From the NCBI RefSeq assembly GCF_964340395.1, contig NC_135550.1, positions 10,051,908-10,115,907 of the forward strand: a DNA stretch of 64,000 nucleotides, read 5' to 3'. Position 1 is the first letter of the stretch. The number at the start of each line of letters is the position of its first letter. This DNA is from Glandiceps talaboti (lineage: Eukaryota; Hemichordata; Enteropneusta; Spengelidae). The notes beneath the pieces were generated by a model, which saw only the letters and a program-made list of their open reading frames with translations, made no database searches and was not told the DNA's origin. A program made the translations under genes and the position numbers. Positions 18,330-31,663 of the stretch are shown in pieces.

Positions 18330-21300
18330 TGACCAGTTTATTTGGAAAGAAAATGCCATCTGATGAATGATTATTTTAATTTGACGCAAGTTGTTTTAAA
18401 CGTAATGTCCTAGCTGTGTGGAGATGTTTTGGACACCATATCCCTAAGGTGAGTCGTTATTTTTTCGCGTAGGAGGACAAAAATTGATTATGAAAAACTA
18501 TAAATTTGTCTTCATATAGAATAAAAGGCACTTCGTATACCTAACACGACCTTTCTTGGATAAAATAAAACCTGGACCATCGGACGAGTACCATGGGAAT
18601 TCACTGAGACACAAGTATTTCTCAGAGGTAAACATACCTATTTACGGAATTAAACAGAGTTTCTTTATTGATCTCCGGCAACAATTCTGTCTACGAAAGC
18701 AGCCACATATCACTGTACTTTAAACGATTAAGAGTTATCCTGAGTTATCCTGGTCACAATCTTGCATGATGTCAATAATTTACCAAAGTTCATTATCAAC
18801 TGATTGGTCTAGACCCTCTCGTTTTGAATATTCATAACCTTGATTTGAATGTAATTTGCATAGACGGGGTTGATGTTTGTGCGACAAAGACAGAGAAAAG
18901 TGAGGATTCGGGAATTGTAATAAAATATGTGATTGATTTTACCAATTATACTGTATACCAACCCACAGCGTGATATATTTATGTGATATGAGGGTGCCAG
19001 GTCAGCAAAGAAAAATATCAACCTTTTACAAAAAACACTTTTTTTTACAGGTTTAATCGTCGATCAATATATGTATGGCATGTATTCGTTATTCAAATTA
19101 TTAATTGATTGGAATAATCTAACACCGACTACAACATACCCAGAGCATGAATACAGACATCGGAAAAACAAAATAAATTGAACCATATGAATTCTGTTAG
19201 GTTAAATCGTGTACACATGATAAGAAAGGTTTAGGATGAGAACAGGCAGATATTTGTTCTGTGCATTCATTGTGTGGGAAAGATAGGTTGTGACTCTTGC
19301 ACTTTTTGAAGAAAATATTATACATTTATATGAAATAAAATATGCGTCATAATGGAAATCAGTCAGTTTGGATGATCAAGCACATATTGGGTTGTGAGAA
19401 GACATTTTGTGAGTTTGTGAGGGTCATACTTGATAATCAACAATGTTTACGGTTTTGTATCGACAGGAGTAATCGTTCTTTATATATGTTTATACATTAA
19501 CTCAAAGACGATAGCACACATTTCCTATACTACAAGAAGAACACATAAATAAATCTGCAATATTTGGTAAATTTGTACACTGAAATGTTCATGATTAATT
19601 ACGGCCATCTAATCTCTTACCCACAAAACAGGTGCTAAACATACCCTTAGACCACAATATTTTACTATACCGTAGTCGCTTTTAGATATACCACACCTGA
19701 ACGAAAATCATTGAACATTGTATAAAAGAAACTATATATGTAAAGGGTCAAAATACTTCAAAAAGCAAACCTTACAAAATGCCGATAAAACATTGCTATA
19801 TATGTTAGGTTTTAGTATCAATACAAATTAGATTAGGTTTTATTTTTATCCACCTCATAGTAAATACATTCATAATGTTAACAGCTCAAATAAGGAAATA
19901 GTGAAATCAAAATAGAGCATATTATGGTCTAAATATGGAATTTACTAAAAGGATGTCATCGGTAACACTAGTTTTACCAACTAATGAATAATGCAAACAT
20001 GATCTTGGGGTATAATCGAAACCGTTGTGTATTGTGTGACACATTCAGAAGGAGAAACAAACCTGGCTCATAATACATATAGAAGTGACATGGTAAATAT
20101 TGGAAAATGATGATTACAGACTCTAGCTATAGCGATGAAAACTACAGCAGCGTTACCTTAATAAAGTTAGGGAACTAAGTATATGGTCACATCACCTGTT
20201 TACCTATTTTAGGCTTAAAATGATAAATAGACACTTTGATATGTATCATGTACTAAGGCTTCTAAGTCATACTAAATATCCCATCAATTGTTAACATGCC
20301 AATACTTACTGTATGATTGAGGAGATTTCGATTACAAGAATCATCATTATGAGAGTATCACATGTAACGTGGCTGTTGTTTTTTTGTAAATATAGGTTAG
20401 ATTCCACCCACCTCCTATGACCATATCCACGGCAGTTACAAACACAGCTACTATACATAACATGTAGTGTTATTCTGTTTCCGTTCGTTCGTTTACAACC
20501 ACACGTGTGTGAATGTTAAATATTTAACTTCCTATCGTACAATCAGTTTGTACTTCAGTGCCAGTGGTGACATTTCCTCTTTGAAAGTTAACTTGTATGT
20601 TTATTATGCACATCCAATGTTGCGACTTGCTTCTTACGCCAGAAGACGTTTGCAAACAAATGCATCAATTGCATCAGGAGGCAATGTCGTTTTGTTAAAG
20701 TTTAATTGTCGCTATTGATTTCTTGCAGCATAGTACAAACTACTTCATCATGTATCGTCAGTTACTTACAGGCTATGTTACTGTTCATTGCGGAAGTTTA
20801 CCCAACTGTCTTCTACATCATTGCGCATCATTGACGTTTGAAGGCCACAAATTTTCTTGTTTTCAAAGCCACTTTCTTGTCCACATCATTAACCTTTCAA
20901 AGCCACGTTCCTTGGAGAAGCTAATAGAGTATTTGCTTTACATTAGCACAATGCCAATGGGGGATTGTGATGTAGCGAATAACCCCCCCCCCCCCTCCCG
21001 CCCCCAACTTTAGAGTTTAAATTTATAAGACAGAAATAATAGTTAAAAAGATTTTTTTTTCAAATAATTGTCATTTTCAAACGTGTTTCTGTGACATTTA
21101 GTGAGTATACATTAAACAGTTGGTTGATAACTACATTCGGTAAAATGTTCATGTGCGTTGTGATATACCTTATCGTTTCGTAGATGGTGTTAAAAAGAAG
21201 CGTGCAACCGAATATCAATGTCAATGTACAAACGTAGAGGAAAACCTTAATTTTAAAGGCAATGATTTATTGATTCCCATAAGTATAATGTACTATTGCG

Positions 21301-21480
21301 GGGACTTAGATCTCTAGTTGTCAAAGTATTGCACATTGTCTACAAGCTTTTTTTAAATCGGTCTTAGCTTTTCCATCAATCGGTCAAGCTAAAGATGTAC
21401 AGAACAAAGACCACCAGACTATTGTCAAATGTACTGGTCTTAGGTAACGTTAAGACAGTGTGTAGAAGTTTAAAAAAAAA
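18330..21480. other. No gene recognised
   Basis: AT-rich. A C-run lies near 20983-21005. The frames at 20467-21013 have no splice or homology support. Confidence 0.45.
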
Positions 21481-21481
21481 A

Positions 21482-21673
21482 CTAGTAGTCTGAGTGGCTT
21501 AAGGTGTAGCACCATTTGGAGCATCTTGTTGGTAACATTAATCTGGCTGTAGTGCGTGGATTATCAGGGTTGTCGACAGAACTTTGCTTATAGCAAATCT
21601 CTCCACAACAGGGTCCATATATAGTAACACTGTCGGCAGACATATCACATGAAAAAACGATCGCAAATCTCAA
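21482..21673 (-). CDS. Candidate Cys-rich terminal exon, unknown protein
   Basis: A minus-strand frame ends at TAG (21484-21482). It carries a cluster of cysteines (GPCCGEICYKQ and TRCSKWCYT). There is no ATG near its left limit, but a pyrimidine-rich stretch ending TCTGCCGACAG (minus strand, near 21630) could be a 3' splice site. The composition suits an extracellular disulfide-bonded domain; no family is recognised. Low confidence because frames of this length also arise by chance here. Confidence 0.2.
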   Translation of the reverse strand: MRFAIVFSCDMSADSVTIYGPCCGEICYKQSSVDNPDNPRTTARLMLPTRCSKWCYTLSHSDY

Positions 21674-23063
21674 ATTGACAAATCGAAGGGCATATTAAGA
21701 GATTAGTCGTCAAAGGATATATCATGTGATGTTTCATCATGCATGTAAAAATATATGGGTATGAACTCAAGTAGGCGTGGGCAATGGGATTACTTCATCC
21801 GCAATATCCATGATTAACTTACCTTCTTTTTAAAAATTTACTCTTTCAAAGTACAGTACGCAGCTGCCATTGTAAGCTTCTTTGTCGTGGCTTTGATAGG
21901 GTTCGTTGGTTTTTTCGCACTCTTTCGTTATCAAATATTCATTTTAGCGTTGTGCGGAAAGAATGTAAGTTTTCATACAGGGGCGTTTTGACTAAAAAGA
22001 CCATTATCTCCCACTCCTTATTACAATCTAACCTATTCGTCTGTCATTTGGTTCCCTTGGGCTGACATTATAACGTCATGCTAGCAATACACCACAGTAA
22101 TAGGAATATAGTCACCTAGACGTGACTTCCTCTCCCATATAACAAAACGTATGGAGTATCTTTGATGACTATGAAACAATTTGCTCTCTATGACACACTC
22201 TAACAGGTATTAGAAGTTTAACTCTTCTAAATAGAGGAAATGAGACAACTTTTATAATCTGGCACCATTCACGATTCACTGTCCTGGTAGATGTTGTATG
22301 GGCAATTCTTTGTTGGTATGCAATGTTTGTCACAAGTAATACATTTTGGTAACATCACTAGCTCCATGGACACGTAAGCACATCCTAAACCTCCAGTGTC
22401 CTCCGTTAGGAAAATTCAATGAAATAGTTATGTTCCTATTTTTTTTATGTTTATCATTACTTTTTCATAGCTACTATGGATCGGTCGGCCGATTTAAAAA
22501 AAAGTGAAAGAACAAAATATCATCTTCTTCATGTTTCTCTGCCTCTACTTTTCCTCCTCTCTGTCTTCTTTTTATTGGATTCCTGTATTAAAAATGTCCT
22601 TTCAAAGCTTCTCTACACAATGGCATGTTCTCGCCACCCCCACTTGAATAACTTCCGTCAGGAGTCATGAAAGAAATGCTCTGATCGTGAACAAGTGTGG
22701 TTGCCACCGTCATGACTGTAGATGACGTCGGCAGTCAAGACACTTGCTTATTCTTGCCAGAGAGGGCGCTGATACGCAAAACTTTAAGGGTGGGCGAAAA
22801 TATTTTTTTGGATTTTTATGTGGGAGCTGAAAATGTTCGGTTGGGTAATGAGAAACAAAAAAAAATAGGATCATCCTTACATGTGGGAAAGTAAAAGCGT
22901 GGGAGTCACGTGTAGGATGGCGTAGATAGGGGTTCAGAAAATATGTATAGGTTTCCTTAAGTCAGGATGGTTTTGTATATACAATGACATTAAACCGGTT
23001 TGGACACTACCACAGGTGAGGGTGAATAGGATTCATTCCGCCTTCATAGGTCTACCGGCTTAC

Positions 23064-23169
23064 GGGCCACGTCAACGTTAACTGCAGGCTCCACGCAGAC
23101 CTCCAAAGCAAAAGTATTGTTATTGACCCATTGGTATACCAGCCCAACGTCTGGTATATTTTGACATGC
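23064..23169 (-). CDS. Candidate internal exon, unknown protein
   Basis: On the minus strand a CACATTCACAG acceptor-like sequence ends at 23170. It is followed by 35 open codons (ACQNIPDVGLVYQWVNNNT and on, with two Cys and an NNT glycosylation site) and a strong donor GTAAGC (23063-23058). The frame is phase 0 in and phase 1 out. It could belong with the signal-peptide exon at 29130-29275, but the phases do not join directly, so a missing exon would be needed. Without expression data it may be chance. Confidence 0.25.
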
Positions 23170-23494
23170 CTGTGAATGTGTTAATGCATTGGTTGCTCTA
23201 TAGTTTTGGAGCAATAGTAAACATGAATGAAATTTTGTTAGCATTACTGATTAACGTCGAGGGTACTCACATTTGATCTTTACCATCCGAACTGGAAACA
23301 TCCTGTTTAACTTTGGTATGAATAGGAGCACCTTTTCAGACCTGACGGCATTTATTGCTTAAAGGTCCCCCCTCCCCCGCCAACGATTGAAAATCAACAT
23401 CAAGAAGATGAAGTAGACTGGCTTTCTAAAAACGTCAGGTAGAGAATGATTATATATAATATGACTCTGCTTGTGTAGTAGCGCTACAATCTAT

Positions 23495-23960
23495 GTCTCC
23501 TTGCCGCAATCCCAATGGTGCCATTGGGTATCTCTGTATGCATCAACAATGCCAATTGCTGCAATGTTTCATGTTGCCACTCCCAATGCCGATTATCAAT
23601 GTTCGGTGACTCCAATTGACATTGTGGCTTATCTGTGTTTCATGATTACACTAATCTTCCAAACGTCACTTGTGTATTAAGACATGGATTACCATGGTTG
23701 CTTATCTTTCTATGTGTGTGACATCAATACTTTACAGGTGTATGCTTGCGTTAGTTTTGTGACACCAATCCCAAATGTCCATGATAAACGAGTTGGCATC
23801 GTGATATTCGACCACTGGTTGCTAGTGACATGTAGCCCAACATTTCTTTATCACTGTTTGCTTGTGTTACCACAGTCCCAATGAGTAGACATCACACTTT
23901 TGTGATGCCACCCCCTCCCTCTATCGTTTATGAATGGTTTGGGGTGCCAATCCCTCAGGG
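23495..23960 (+). repeat. Degenerate short repeats around CAATCCCAATG
   Basis: Variants of a GTTGCCACAATCCCAATG word occur near 23503, 23574, 23607, 23761, 23869 and 23945, at irregular spacing. This is an eroded minisatellite at best. Open frames that run through it share the translated word LPQSQ twice, which reflects the repeat and not a gene. Confidence 0.3.
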
Positions 23961-25766
23961 CTGCTTAAACAAACTTCTGTTGCACCACTCAACAATGCAT
24001 ATTCCGTATTTTCCCGAAATGACATCGAGAATTCTAATGGCAAAACGTCAGATTGAAACCAAATTATACGTTTCAATACTTTGCAGATATTTCCACTACA
24101 TCCGTTATTGCCATGCATTTTACATTAAACCTAATTTGATATTCTGAACACGTCCTTAGGGACCCACCATTGTTTGCTTTCTATTCTGATAAATTCCTTG
24201 ATCTTTGACAGTAAATGTTTTTTTTTTATGAATTTCATTGCATTTCCTTCAGTAGATTAACTCCCTATTTGAGCTTACTATGAAGTCTAAATAAAGATCA
24301 CCTATTAAAGGCCGACATTTGTGAAATGAGCGTAAATTAACAATTTCGGAGTACCTACACGGCAATTTTCATTATGAAACTCAGCAAACGAATAAAACAT
24401 ACAATAATTCTTGAAATTAAAAAAAAAACGCTAAAAGCGTTGGAATGATCCGACGTTTGACGTGTTATGAATGATAAATGATATTGGTTATAAGTTCACA
24501 GTTTGATAAAAATTGAAAAGTAAATGAATTAAATATTCATAACTTGACTTAGCAGCAGACGACGAGGTCGAATTTATAAGGACGACGTGTTGTTATTTTT
24601 ATACAAAATTATAAGAACACCTTTGACAAAATATACAATGTCAGTTGACTTTTTTGATTGTGCATGCACAGTGTTTTTAAACGGAAACGGCAATACTATA
24701 CAAGACGAAATTTGCTTAGATGGCGACATGCACAATTTATGGAGATTAAGTCAAAGATGAAACCTTAGATGGCTAATTTTAATGAAAGCTTTGTATTGTC
24801 ATGAATTATTGATTAGATTCCAGAGCACATACATGATATCCTCCCCTGGTGAAAGAAACAATGGCAGTTGCAGCTGTGTGTCGGAATGAGACCGTTGGGA
24901 AATAGAGGAGTTAAAATTGTAAGGGTTTTAGCTAATGAATGTTTCAGGCAACGTCATATCCCAAAACCTCTGTATTTGAGTCGCATCGAGTATGAACTGT
25001 ACTTACTAAATAATGAAAAGATTAGCTATTTTGACTAATTGCGTGGGAGTTGTCGTTTGGATATGGTTATCTTTTTTATGTATTCGTACTGAGAGTACGA
25101 GAGAGTTGATACGGGTCGTTGGTCCTTATGTATAAAATACACAGGTAAACTTGGAGGGTACTCGATAGAGTCCGTACCTGCACCAACACTGACCAGTTCT
25201 CAGGATGAAAACATCTTTAAGCAGAGGTAACATTTTAGTTACTATGGTAATTTTACAAGAACATTTTAGGGATATCATTGGATTATGAATAATCAATGAA
25301 TGAAAAAATGATGAATGAATAATCAATCACATAAATCCGGGATATGTGTTTGTTATTCTTATTTTGCCTTGAGGCTGCCATGGTAACGACCATCTCTATT
25401 TTTGGATATATTTAGTTCGGCAGATATTTCTCGAGACATTTCTTGAAACACTTAAAACCCCATGGCATTTATGTGTAACTATGACACAGTTTAGCAAAAA
25501 GGTAGAATTTCATATTTATCAATTGGGGTTACCTGGCAACAGCAAATATGTTTTGGGGATGTACTTGTCTCTTTCAGTAATTTAGACTCATGGAACCATG
25601 TAATGTATATACATTTATGACAACAAAATGTCTTTTTCACATATGTGGGCTGTCATCATAACTACTGATCATCACCAAAGTCTAATAAATAGGTCATTGT
25701 CTCATTGTCAAGCTTTCCATATAGTTTCGTGGATCCATCAGGTTTTTAGATATCTTGCTAAAAACT

Positions 25767-25890
25767 AACAAACAGACAGACAAACAAACAAACAAACAAA
25801 CAAACAAACAAACAAACAAACAAACAAACAAACAAAAATGAACTAACAAACAAAAACAAACTAACAAACAAAAACCAAACAAACAAACAG
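25767..25890. repeat. (CAAA)n microsatellite
   Basis: CAGA units lead into about 15 CAAA units, then imperfect copies to about 25890. Confidence 0.9.
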
Positions 25891-26186
25891 CCAGCAGTAG
25901 TAGAAACATTAACAACACTCAACTTCCATAGCCCACCCACTGGTGAGGGTAAAGCTAGAAAACTTCTAGAAAACCCAGAAGATACACACGTAATAATCAA
26001 TTCGTTCCATCTTGATAACGTTGGCATGGCTTGTAATTTGAAACTCAAATTACATAGGGAAAATTGAAACCAAATTGATTTGTATTTTCCAAGTTAATCT
26101 TTTACATGACATACCAGTTGTAGTAGTAAATCAGCAATTTTGGAATATCTGAGTATAAAATATACATAAAATGTTTCCAGTACTAA

Positions 26187-27077
26187 GGCTGCATTCAGAA
26201 ACACCTCTGGGGGGTGGGAGGGAGTCAGGAGAATTGAGGAGATAGTACTCGAAAAATTCCAGAATATGTCAAGAGGCCATGTGATTAGGATGTGCTACTT
26301 GAAAATGTCTCGAATTCTTCCGTTGAAATAAATTGTATTGTGCGGAATGATTTAGAAAACCTTGGTTATTACTTGCATGTCTCCTCAACACCACCCACAA
26401 GGGATGATGGCAGTGAAAGACCACCTGATGACTTTAAGCCAAGAGCGCAAATAAAACAGCAATTTAATCAAGATTCCATCTCCTGTAGAGATGTCTCAAA
26501 ACTCTCTGACTGCTATGAGAGGAAACCAGAGGTTACAGGAAAGAAACCAACGTGTTCAATTGAGAAGACATCTGGAAATTTTGAATGTGGTGAGTTTCTA
26601 TAACCTGATGGTATTGCCAAGGTTCAAGAACTAGAGAAATATCCGTATGAATATATGATATGCCCATCGTATATGGCATGCAAAAGACTGATGCAAATGA
26701 GGCAAAGTTTGTACCAACGTAAATGCAATATACCTTAGAGTCATAGACGTAATGACAGTGACAGCAGAGTAAGTAATTCTGATTCAGACATAGTAGAAGG
26801 AGAGTTTGCTTCAGAAGAAGACAGTCTACTGACGTCTATTTGTATAAAAGACCAGGAAGAAAGGCGACAACATGGAAAACAGGAAAGGACATATATTAAT
26901 CATAAGACATACCTACATAGAATTAATCAAGGAACTGTGATAACTACAATATATATATATATATCAATGATGCAAACTGTAAGTAACAAAGTAACTCCAA
27001 ACGTCCAATGTTCCTTTGATTACAAGTATAAAGCCCATACTACAACAGTTACTCCGTGGGTATATGAAACGAAATAA
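26187..27077 (+). pseudogene. Decayed open reading frame of unknown family
   Basis: One continuous plus-strand frame runs through this segment with stops only at 26235, 26286, 26601 and 26736 before the terminal TAA at 27075-27077. Nearly 300 codons at this base composition should hold well over ten stops. The translated pieces are hydrophilic and protein-like: basic RKIPEYVKRPCD near the start, a middle piece with Lys, Arg and Cys, and an acidic Ser/Asp/Glu run (NDSDSRVSNSDSDIVEGEF) near 26760-26810. No family is recognised. A GTGAGT donor-like site (26590-26595) sits just before the 26601 stop, so a spliced gene with small introns is an alternative, but the segments between the stops also look coding, which favours a pseudogene or old transposon remnant. 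Confidence 0.45.
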
Positions 27078-27397
27078 TGATGTAGTGCATTTGTTGTGTA
27101 GATAAATGAAGGTGGCCTTTTTTTCGCAAATAATGTCGTAAGCACGTAAGCTATCGTATTATTGAACCACATAACCACATAATTCAGTTGATGAATTAAT
27201 TCTTATGGATATATATAAGGATAAAGTACTCAGAAATTGCCCACAATTTGTTATTATATTTATTAAAATATGTCTATAAATAAATTTAAAAGATTATAGG
27301 ACCATATTTAATTAATCTAAAACTGAAGGAGAAATATTTGTCTTGAACAACACAATTTTGAAATAATCCATAGTATTAATAATTTCATTCAGAGGTC

Positions 27398-27461
27398 AGT
27401 GTGTGTGTGTGTGTGGGTGGGTGGGTGGGTGGGTGGGTGTGTGTGTGTGGGGGGGGGGGTT
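27398..27461. repeat. (GT)n-(GGGT)n-G-run
   Basis: GT units, five GGGT units, GT units and a ten-base G run. The G-tracts on the plus strand could form a quadruplex. Confidence 0.85.
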
Positions 27462-27548
27462 ACTTCAAAACTATTTGAACTGGGGAGAGGGTATTTGTAA
27501 ACTGTGTGTATAGGAGATATTCGAAAACAAAATGCGCTGTTGATGATG

Positions 27549-27552
27549 AAGA

Positions 27553-27605
<53 letters not shown>

Positions 27606-27611
27606 AGCGAG

Positions 27612-27699
<88 letters not shown>
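27549..27699. repeat. (GA)n microsatellite
   Basis: About 150 bp of GA with a few GC interruptions near 27598-27616. Confidence 0.9.
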
Positions 27700-27702
<3 letters not shown>

Positions 27703-29129
27703 GTACTAGGAAGCAAGGATGAAGGAGCAAGTGCGGTGGTGCTCTTGTAGCACCGTTGATGCACATTGCAATTATGAGCCCTTGCTGTTCTTTAGTTTTC
27801 GAGGCATTGGACTTCGAGGCTTAAATAAATTAAAGTAATGTGCTGCCTGCATGTTGGCATTTTAACCTTGAAGGTCAAGATCAAGGTGAATTGTAACATT
27901 CTCCCGAATTTACACTGATAACACTATTATTAACGCAACACATGTCTGATAGATAATGTAGCTGTCACCTGTCAGAAGAATCGTGTTTTGATCCCTCGGA
28001 TCCTGATAAATCCTTTGTACACCAAACATGCATTTGATCTTTGTATCACGTGATCACTGTCTCTCCCCTTGTAAAGAACTTCGAAACCACTCAGAAAGTC
28101 GTTCACAATAACAGTTCGAGTGCTACAAACTATCATGACATTTTAAATGATATATTTAGTGTCACCATCAGAATTCTACATGTGCATCAACAACAGAAGT
28201 ACAACAACGATAACCCACTGTTCGTCGAGCGACAGTGAACAAGAATTAGTAGAAACTGATTAACCGAGTATTTCATTCTTGACCATGTGTACTGTTAAGC
28301 AGTACATTGTGCTATCGCGCGTGCAGGTGATGTAAATATGATACTGTGTTTTTGAGTTTGGCAGGCGGCCGGAGGGTGGCGGTCTATTATTTGTAGGTGA
28401 TAAATAACAGTGGTACCCCTTTAAGAACATGGGTAGAATGTCCTTTCAAGTACACTTCAAATTCGCGCACCAATATTGTACATTACAAAGACCTTGGATA
28501 TTATTACGTTGTCCATTTACAGTTCAGAACGATTAATAATGTATGTTCACCAAAATTACACTTCATTACAATAAATCGTAAGTGTACCGGTTATTAAACC
28601 AGGTCAATAACATTTTATCCATGGCAGGTGTGTGCTTCCAACAATTATATTTTAACTCATTGTATAATGTACACACAAAATTTCTACGCAAAATTGAAAA
28701 TCACCTGAAATATTGGAAAAATGATTAATACAGTATGCTTTCATATACAAAAGTTAAAAAATAGTACATGCCGGGATATTAAACCGTTACTGAAATCGTA
28801 TGTTATTTCATCTCCATAGCAACCAATCTGAATACCATTGGACATGCTATACGGATATGTATTCTTCCTGAATAGGAGCATTATATACAAACTTGTTAAT
28901 TTAGTCACATTGTTCCATGTTGATGAAATCCGAAGTCAAATGAAATCCCGCATCCAAAACGAAAAAGTGTTCTTCCGTTCTTCGAAAAATGATTAAATTG
29001 GCCATATCGATGACGATTTTTTTTTTTTTTTAATTGATAAGACAACCCTATGTTTTTATACTAGCACCCTCAATGTAAAAGAACACCTTTTTGGTAACTC
29101 AATAAATTGCAAAACATTACAAACATTAC

Positions 29130-29275
29130 CAATCGTCTACATGTTTAATTCGATAACGAATATACTGTCGACCATCACCCGTGCTTATGTTTGCCATATA
29201 TGGTAAATGAGGCGCCTTAGCTACCACGAGGGAAGCGAGGGCGGACATCCATAGAAGGAGTGGAGGGGAAGCCAT
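29130..29275 (-). CDS. Candidate signal-peptide first exon of a secreted protein
   Basis: A minus-strand ATG at 29275 in strong context (ATCATGG: A at -3, G at +4) opens a 49-codon frame. It starts MASPPLLLWMSALASLVVA, with a clear hydrophobic core and a likely cleavage near residue 19-21, followed by a hydrophilic stretch with an N-glycosylation site (NIS). The first 60 bases are much richer in GC than the surroundings. A possible donor GTAATG lies at 29129-29124, just before an in-frame TAA (29128-29126), which would end the exon in phase 2. The family is not recognised. It could be a chance frame, and no TATA box is clear upstream. Confidence 0.38.
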
Positions 29276-30060
29276 GATCTACACTTTATGATAAACCATT
29301 GCAAATATTACACTTTTTAACATAAATTCACGTTTTTAATTTGAAAAGTGTCATTTTCATTTATAATATGGTAATTACAAAGTAATTTCGGTCAAACCTA
29401 TTTTTGACAACGTTGAATGTTCGAATGTCAATTAACACACGTTCTTGATGCAATATGTATGTATACGTGAATATCACTGATATAACAACATATCACTGAC
29501 TATAATACTCCCCCAACTCTTCACTTCCTGTAACCACCCCCCACTCTTAGTGACTGTAATTAGCTTATGACTTGCATATATACTGACCCACACCTAAGAC
29601 TATGAACTCGTCGACCAAATTCTACTTATATATTATACCACTGTTACATATGAAACATATATACTTTTTTAACATTATACAAACCATTTCGTGATCATCT
29701 TGTATTAAAGGGCGTTATTTGTCATTCCTGAATAAAACCATACATAAAGAGAAATAAGATAGTACATTTAAATCGAACAGTTCTTCTTTTCGCTTTAAAT
29801 AGAAAAATAAATGTATTGCATGTCGAGTTCAATTATTAAAACAATTTGCCACAGTTTCATCTGGACACTAGCGTTGCCTTGCAAATGCACCGTTTTGCTT
29901 ATTAATGGACATTTTACAGCTCTTACGCAGTCTAAGTTACATGTACGTTTGACATGTTACCGAGATGCAAGTTTTCAAATCAAATCATAATGTGTCTTTA
30001 TTAATGAATGTAACTAATAGTATTTAGCCTTCGTCGATGATCTTGTAAATGAAGAAGTCT

Positions 30061-30210
30061 GCTGCAGCAGTTGCTGCTGCTGCTGTTGTTGTTGTTGCTG
30101 CTGCTGCTGCTGCTGCTGTTGTTGTTGTTGTTGTTGTTGTTGTTGTGGTGGTGGTGGTGGTGGTGGTGGTGGTGGTGGTGGTGGCGGCGGAGGCGGTGGT
30201 GGTGGTGGTT
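30061..30210. repeat. Compound GNT trinucleotide repeat
   Basis: Runs of GCT, GTT and GGT follow one another without losing 3-base phase for about 150 bp. On the minus strand one frame reads Pro then Gln runs and continues QQLLQQTSSFTRSS before a stop, but an in-frame stop lies directly upstream of the Pro run, so no coding exon is supported. Confidence 0.85.
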
Positions 30211-31529
30211 AAACAAGTCCTTGACCCATTTCCTCTTCGAATGCAGAGGATCATCATCTTATCTTCAAGGAATTCACCTATATTATTCTTCCATAGAGTT
30301 AACGCAGTATACGACTATTGTCGGTTAGTGTTGGCGATACGCAGAAGCTGACATTTTTGTTTCTCTTGCCGTCTCTTATAGCAACCGTTCATCAGTTTAT
30401 TGGCTAGAGTCACTCAATATTGGGTAACATTTTGTTAATTCAACATCCCTCCTGAGTTCAACATGCGTATAGATGCTGTGTTTAATGGAGTAAGTATACA
30501 GCTTGGGGCGAGTCAATCTTGATGGGAACTGTACATCACAACCAAAGTAGATAAAGATGCTACTATCCTAACCTCAAGGGCACACTTCGACAATGCATTT
30601 GTATAGATGAGTTTGACGTGTATTTGTATATATGTGTTGATAATAATACTGTATAGGGCTGTATACATTGACTTCGGTTCTTATTCTGTTAATAACAACA
30701 ATTTTAATATTGAAAAAAGAAGACGTGTCTCGTTACCAGAAAGTTGTTTATGCGACCAGCCGAGACAATCATAATTAAGCGTGTGCATTGGCAATTAGAG
30801 AAAATTAAAACTTTATCAGGAGCAAACCAGGTAACTGGCCCAGTATTGTATTGTTAGCCATTCGGTTGAATAGGAATCGAAAAGGTGCCAAGACTGGTAA
30901 TAAAGTTAAATTTAGTGGAATTACAGAAATGGTAATCAATACCTTAACTTCTACTCCTGGAGTGAAGAAATTCATAACAGCTGGACACTACAGCAACTGA
31001 GTGTTTCTGACAAGGTGTTGCCATTGAACTTCTTATAGCACATGAATTATCTATAATTGATCATGTTACCATGGCGACCACGTAATATATTCTCGATTTA
31101 TACTCAAAGTATAACACTGCAAGGGTTTCTAGAAGCATATATCTCCACATTAAAGTCAAAACAGTGACCGAAAAAGTCGTTTTGTGTGATTCAATGTTGT
31201 TCAACGAACTTAGTCACCCCGATAACACTGTGATTACAATGCATATGAAAACATAGCAGAGGTGCATAGCATGTTCTGTCTTTAGCTATTTCCGATGTGC
31301 TCGTCCCGGTGCATGTCAAAATCCTGTCAGAAATTTACACAGGATAAACTGAGCATGCGAAGTGGGAAACAATCCGATAGCTGCATCAATATCGTTTTTA
31401 CATTTATCTGAGATAGATGCAGTTGTGAAGAAATTACAGATGACAGTTGCCTTCCATTATATAAGTTTTCGATTGTTAGATTATATTAATCCACACTCCC
31501 ACATACACAGAACACATACATGTATGTAT

Positions 31530-31663
31530 GCATCCATCCTTCCATCCAACCATGCCATGCATCCACCATCTGTCTATCCATCCGTATACATACATACATA
31601 CATACATACATACATACATACATACATACATACATACAATGTACATCCATCCATCCATCTGGT
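31530..31663. repeat. Compound (ATCC)n-(ATAC)n-(ATCC)n microsatellite
   Basis: CCAT-type units flank an (ATAC)n core (31588-31638), the same grouping as at 3238-3369. Confidence 0.88.

Noticed and set aside
25126-25326. Minus-strand frame with GQCWCRYGL
   Set aside because: Splice signals around it are ambiguous and the Cys cluster is too small to support an exon.
27389-27766. 125-codon minus-strand frame of Ser-Leu repeats
   Set aside because: It is the (GA)n tract read on the minus strand with random flanks.
28020-28190. Minus-strand frame of 54 codons near 28.1 kb
   Set aside because: Two frames over the same bases looked equally protein-like, which shows how easily chance frames mislead here; no convincing splice pair fits either.
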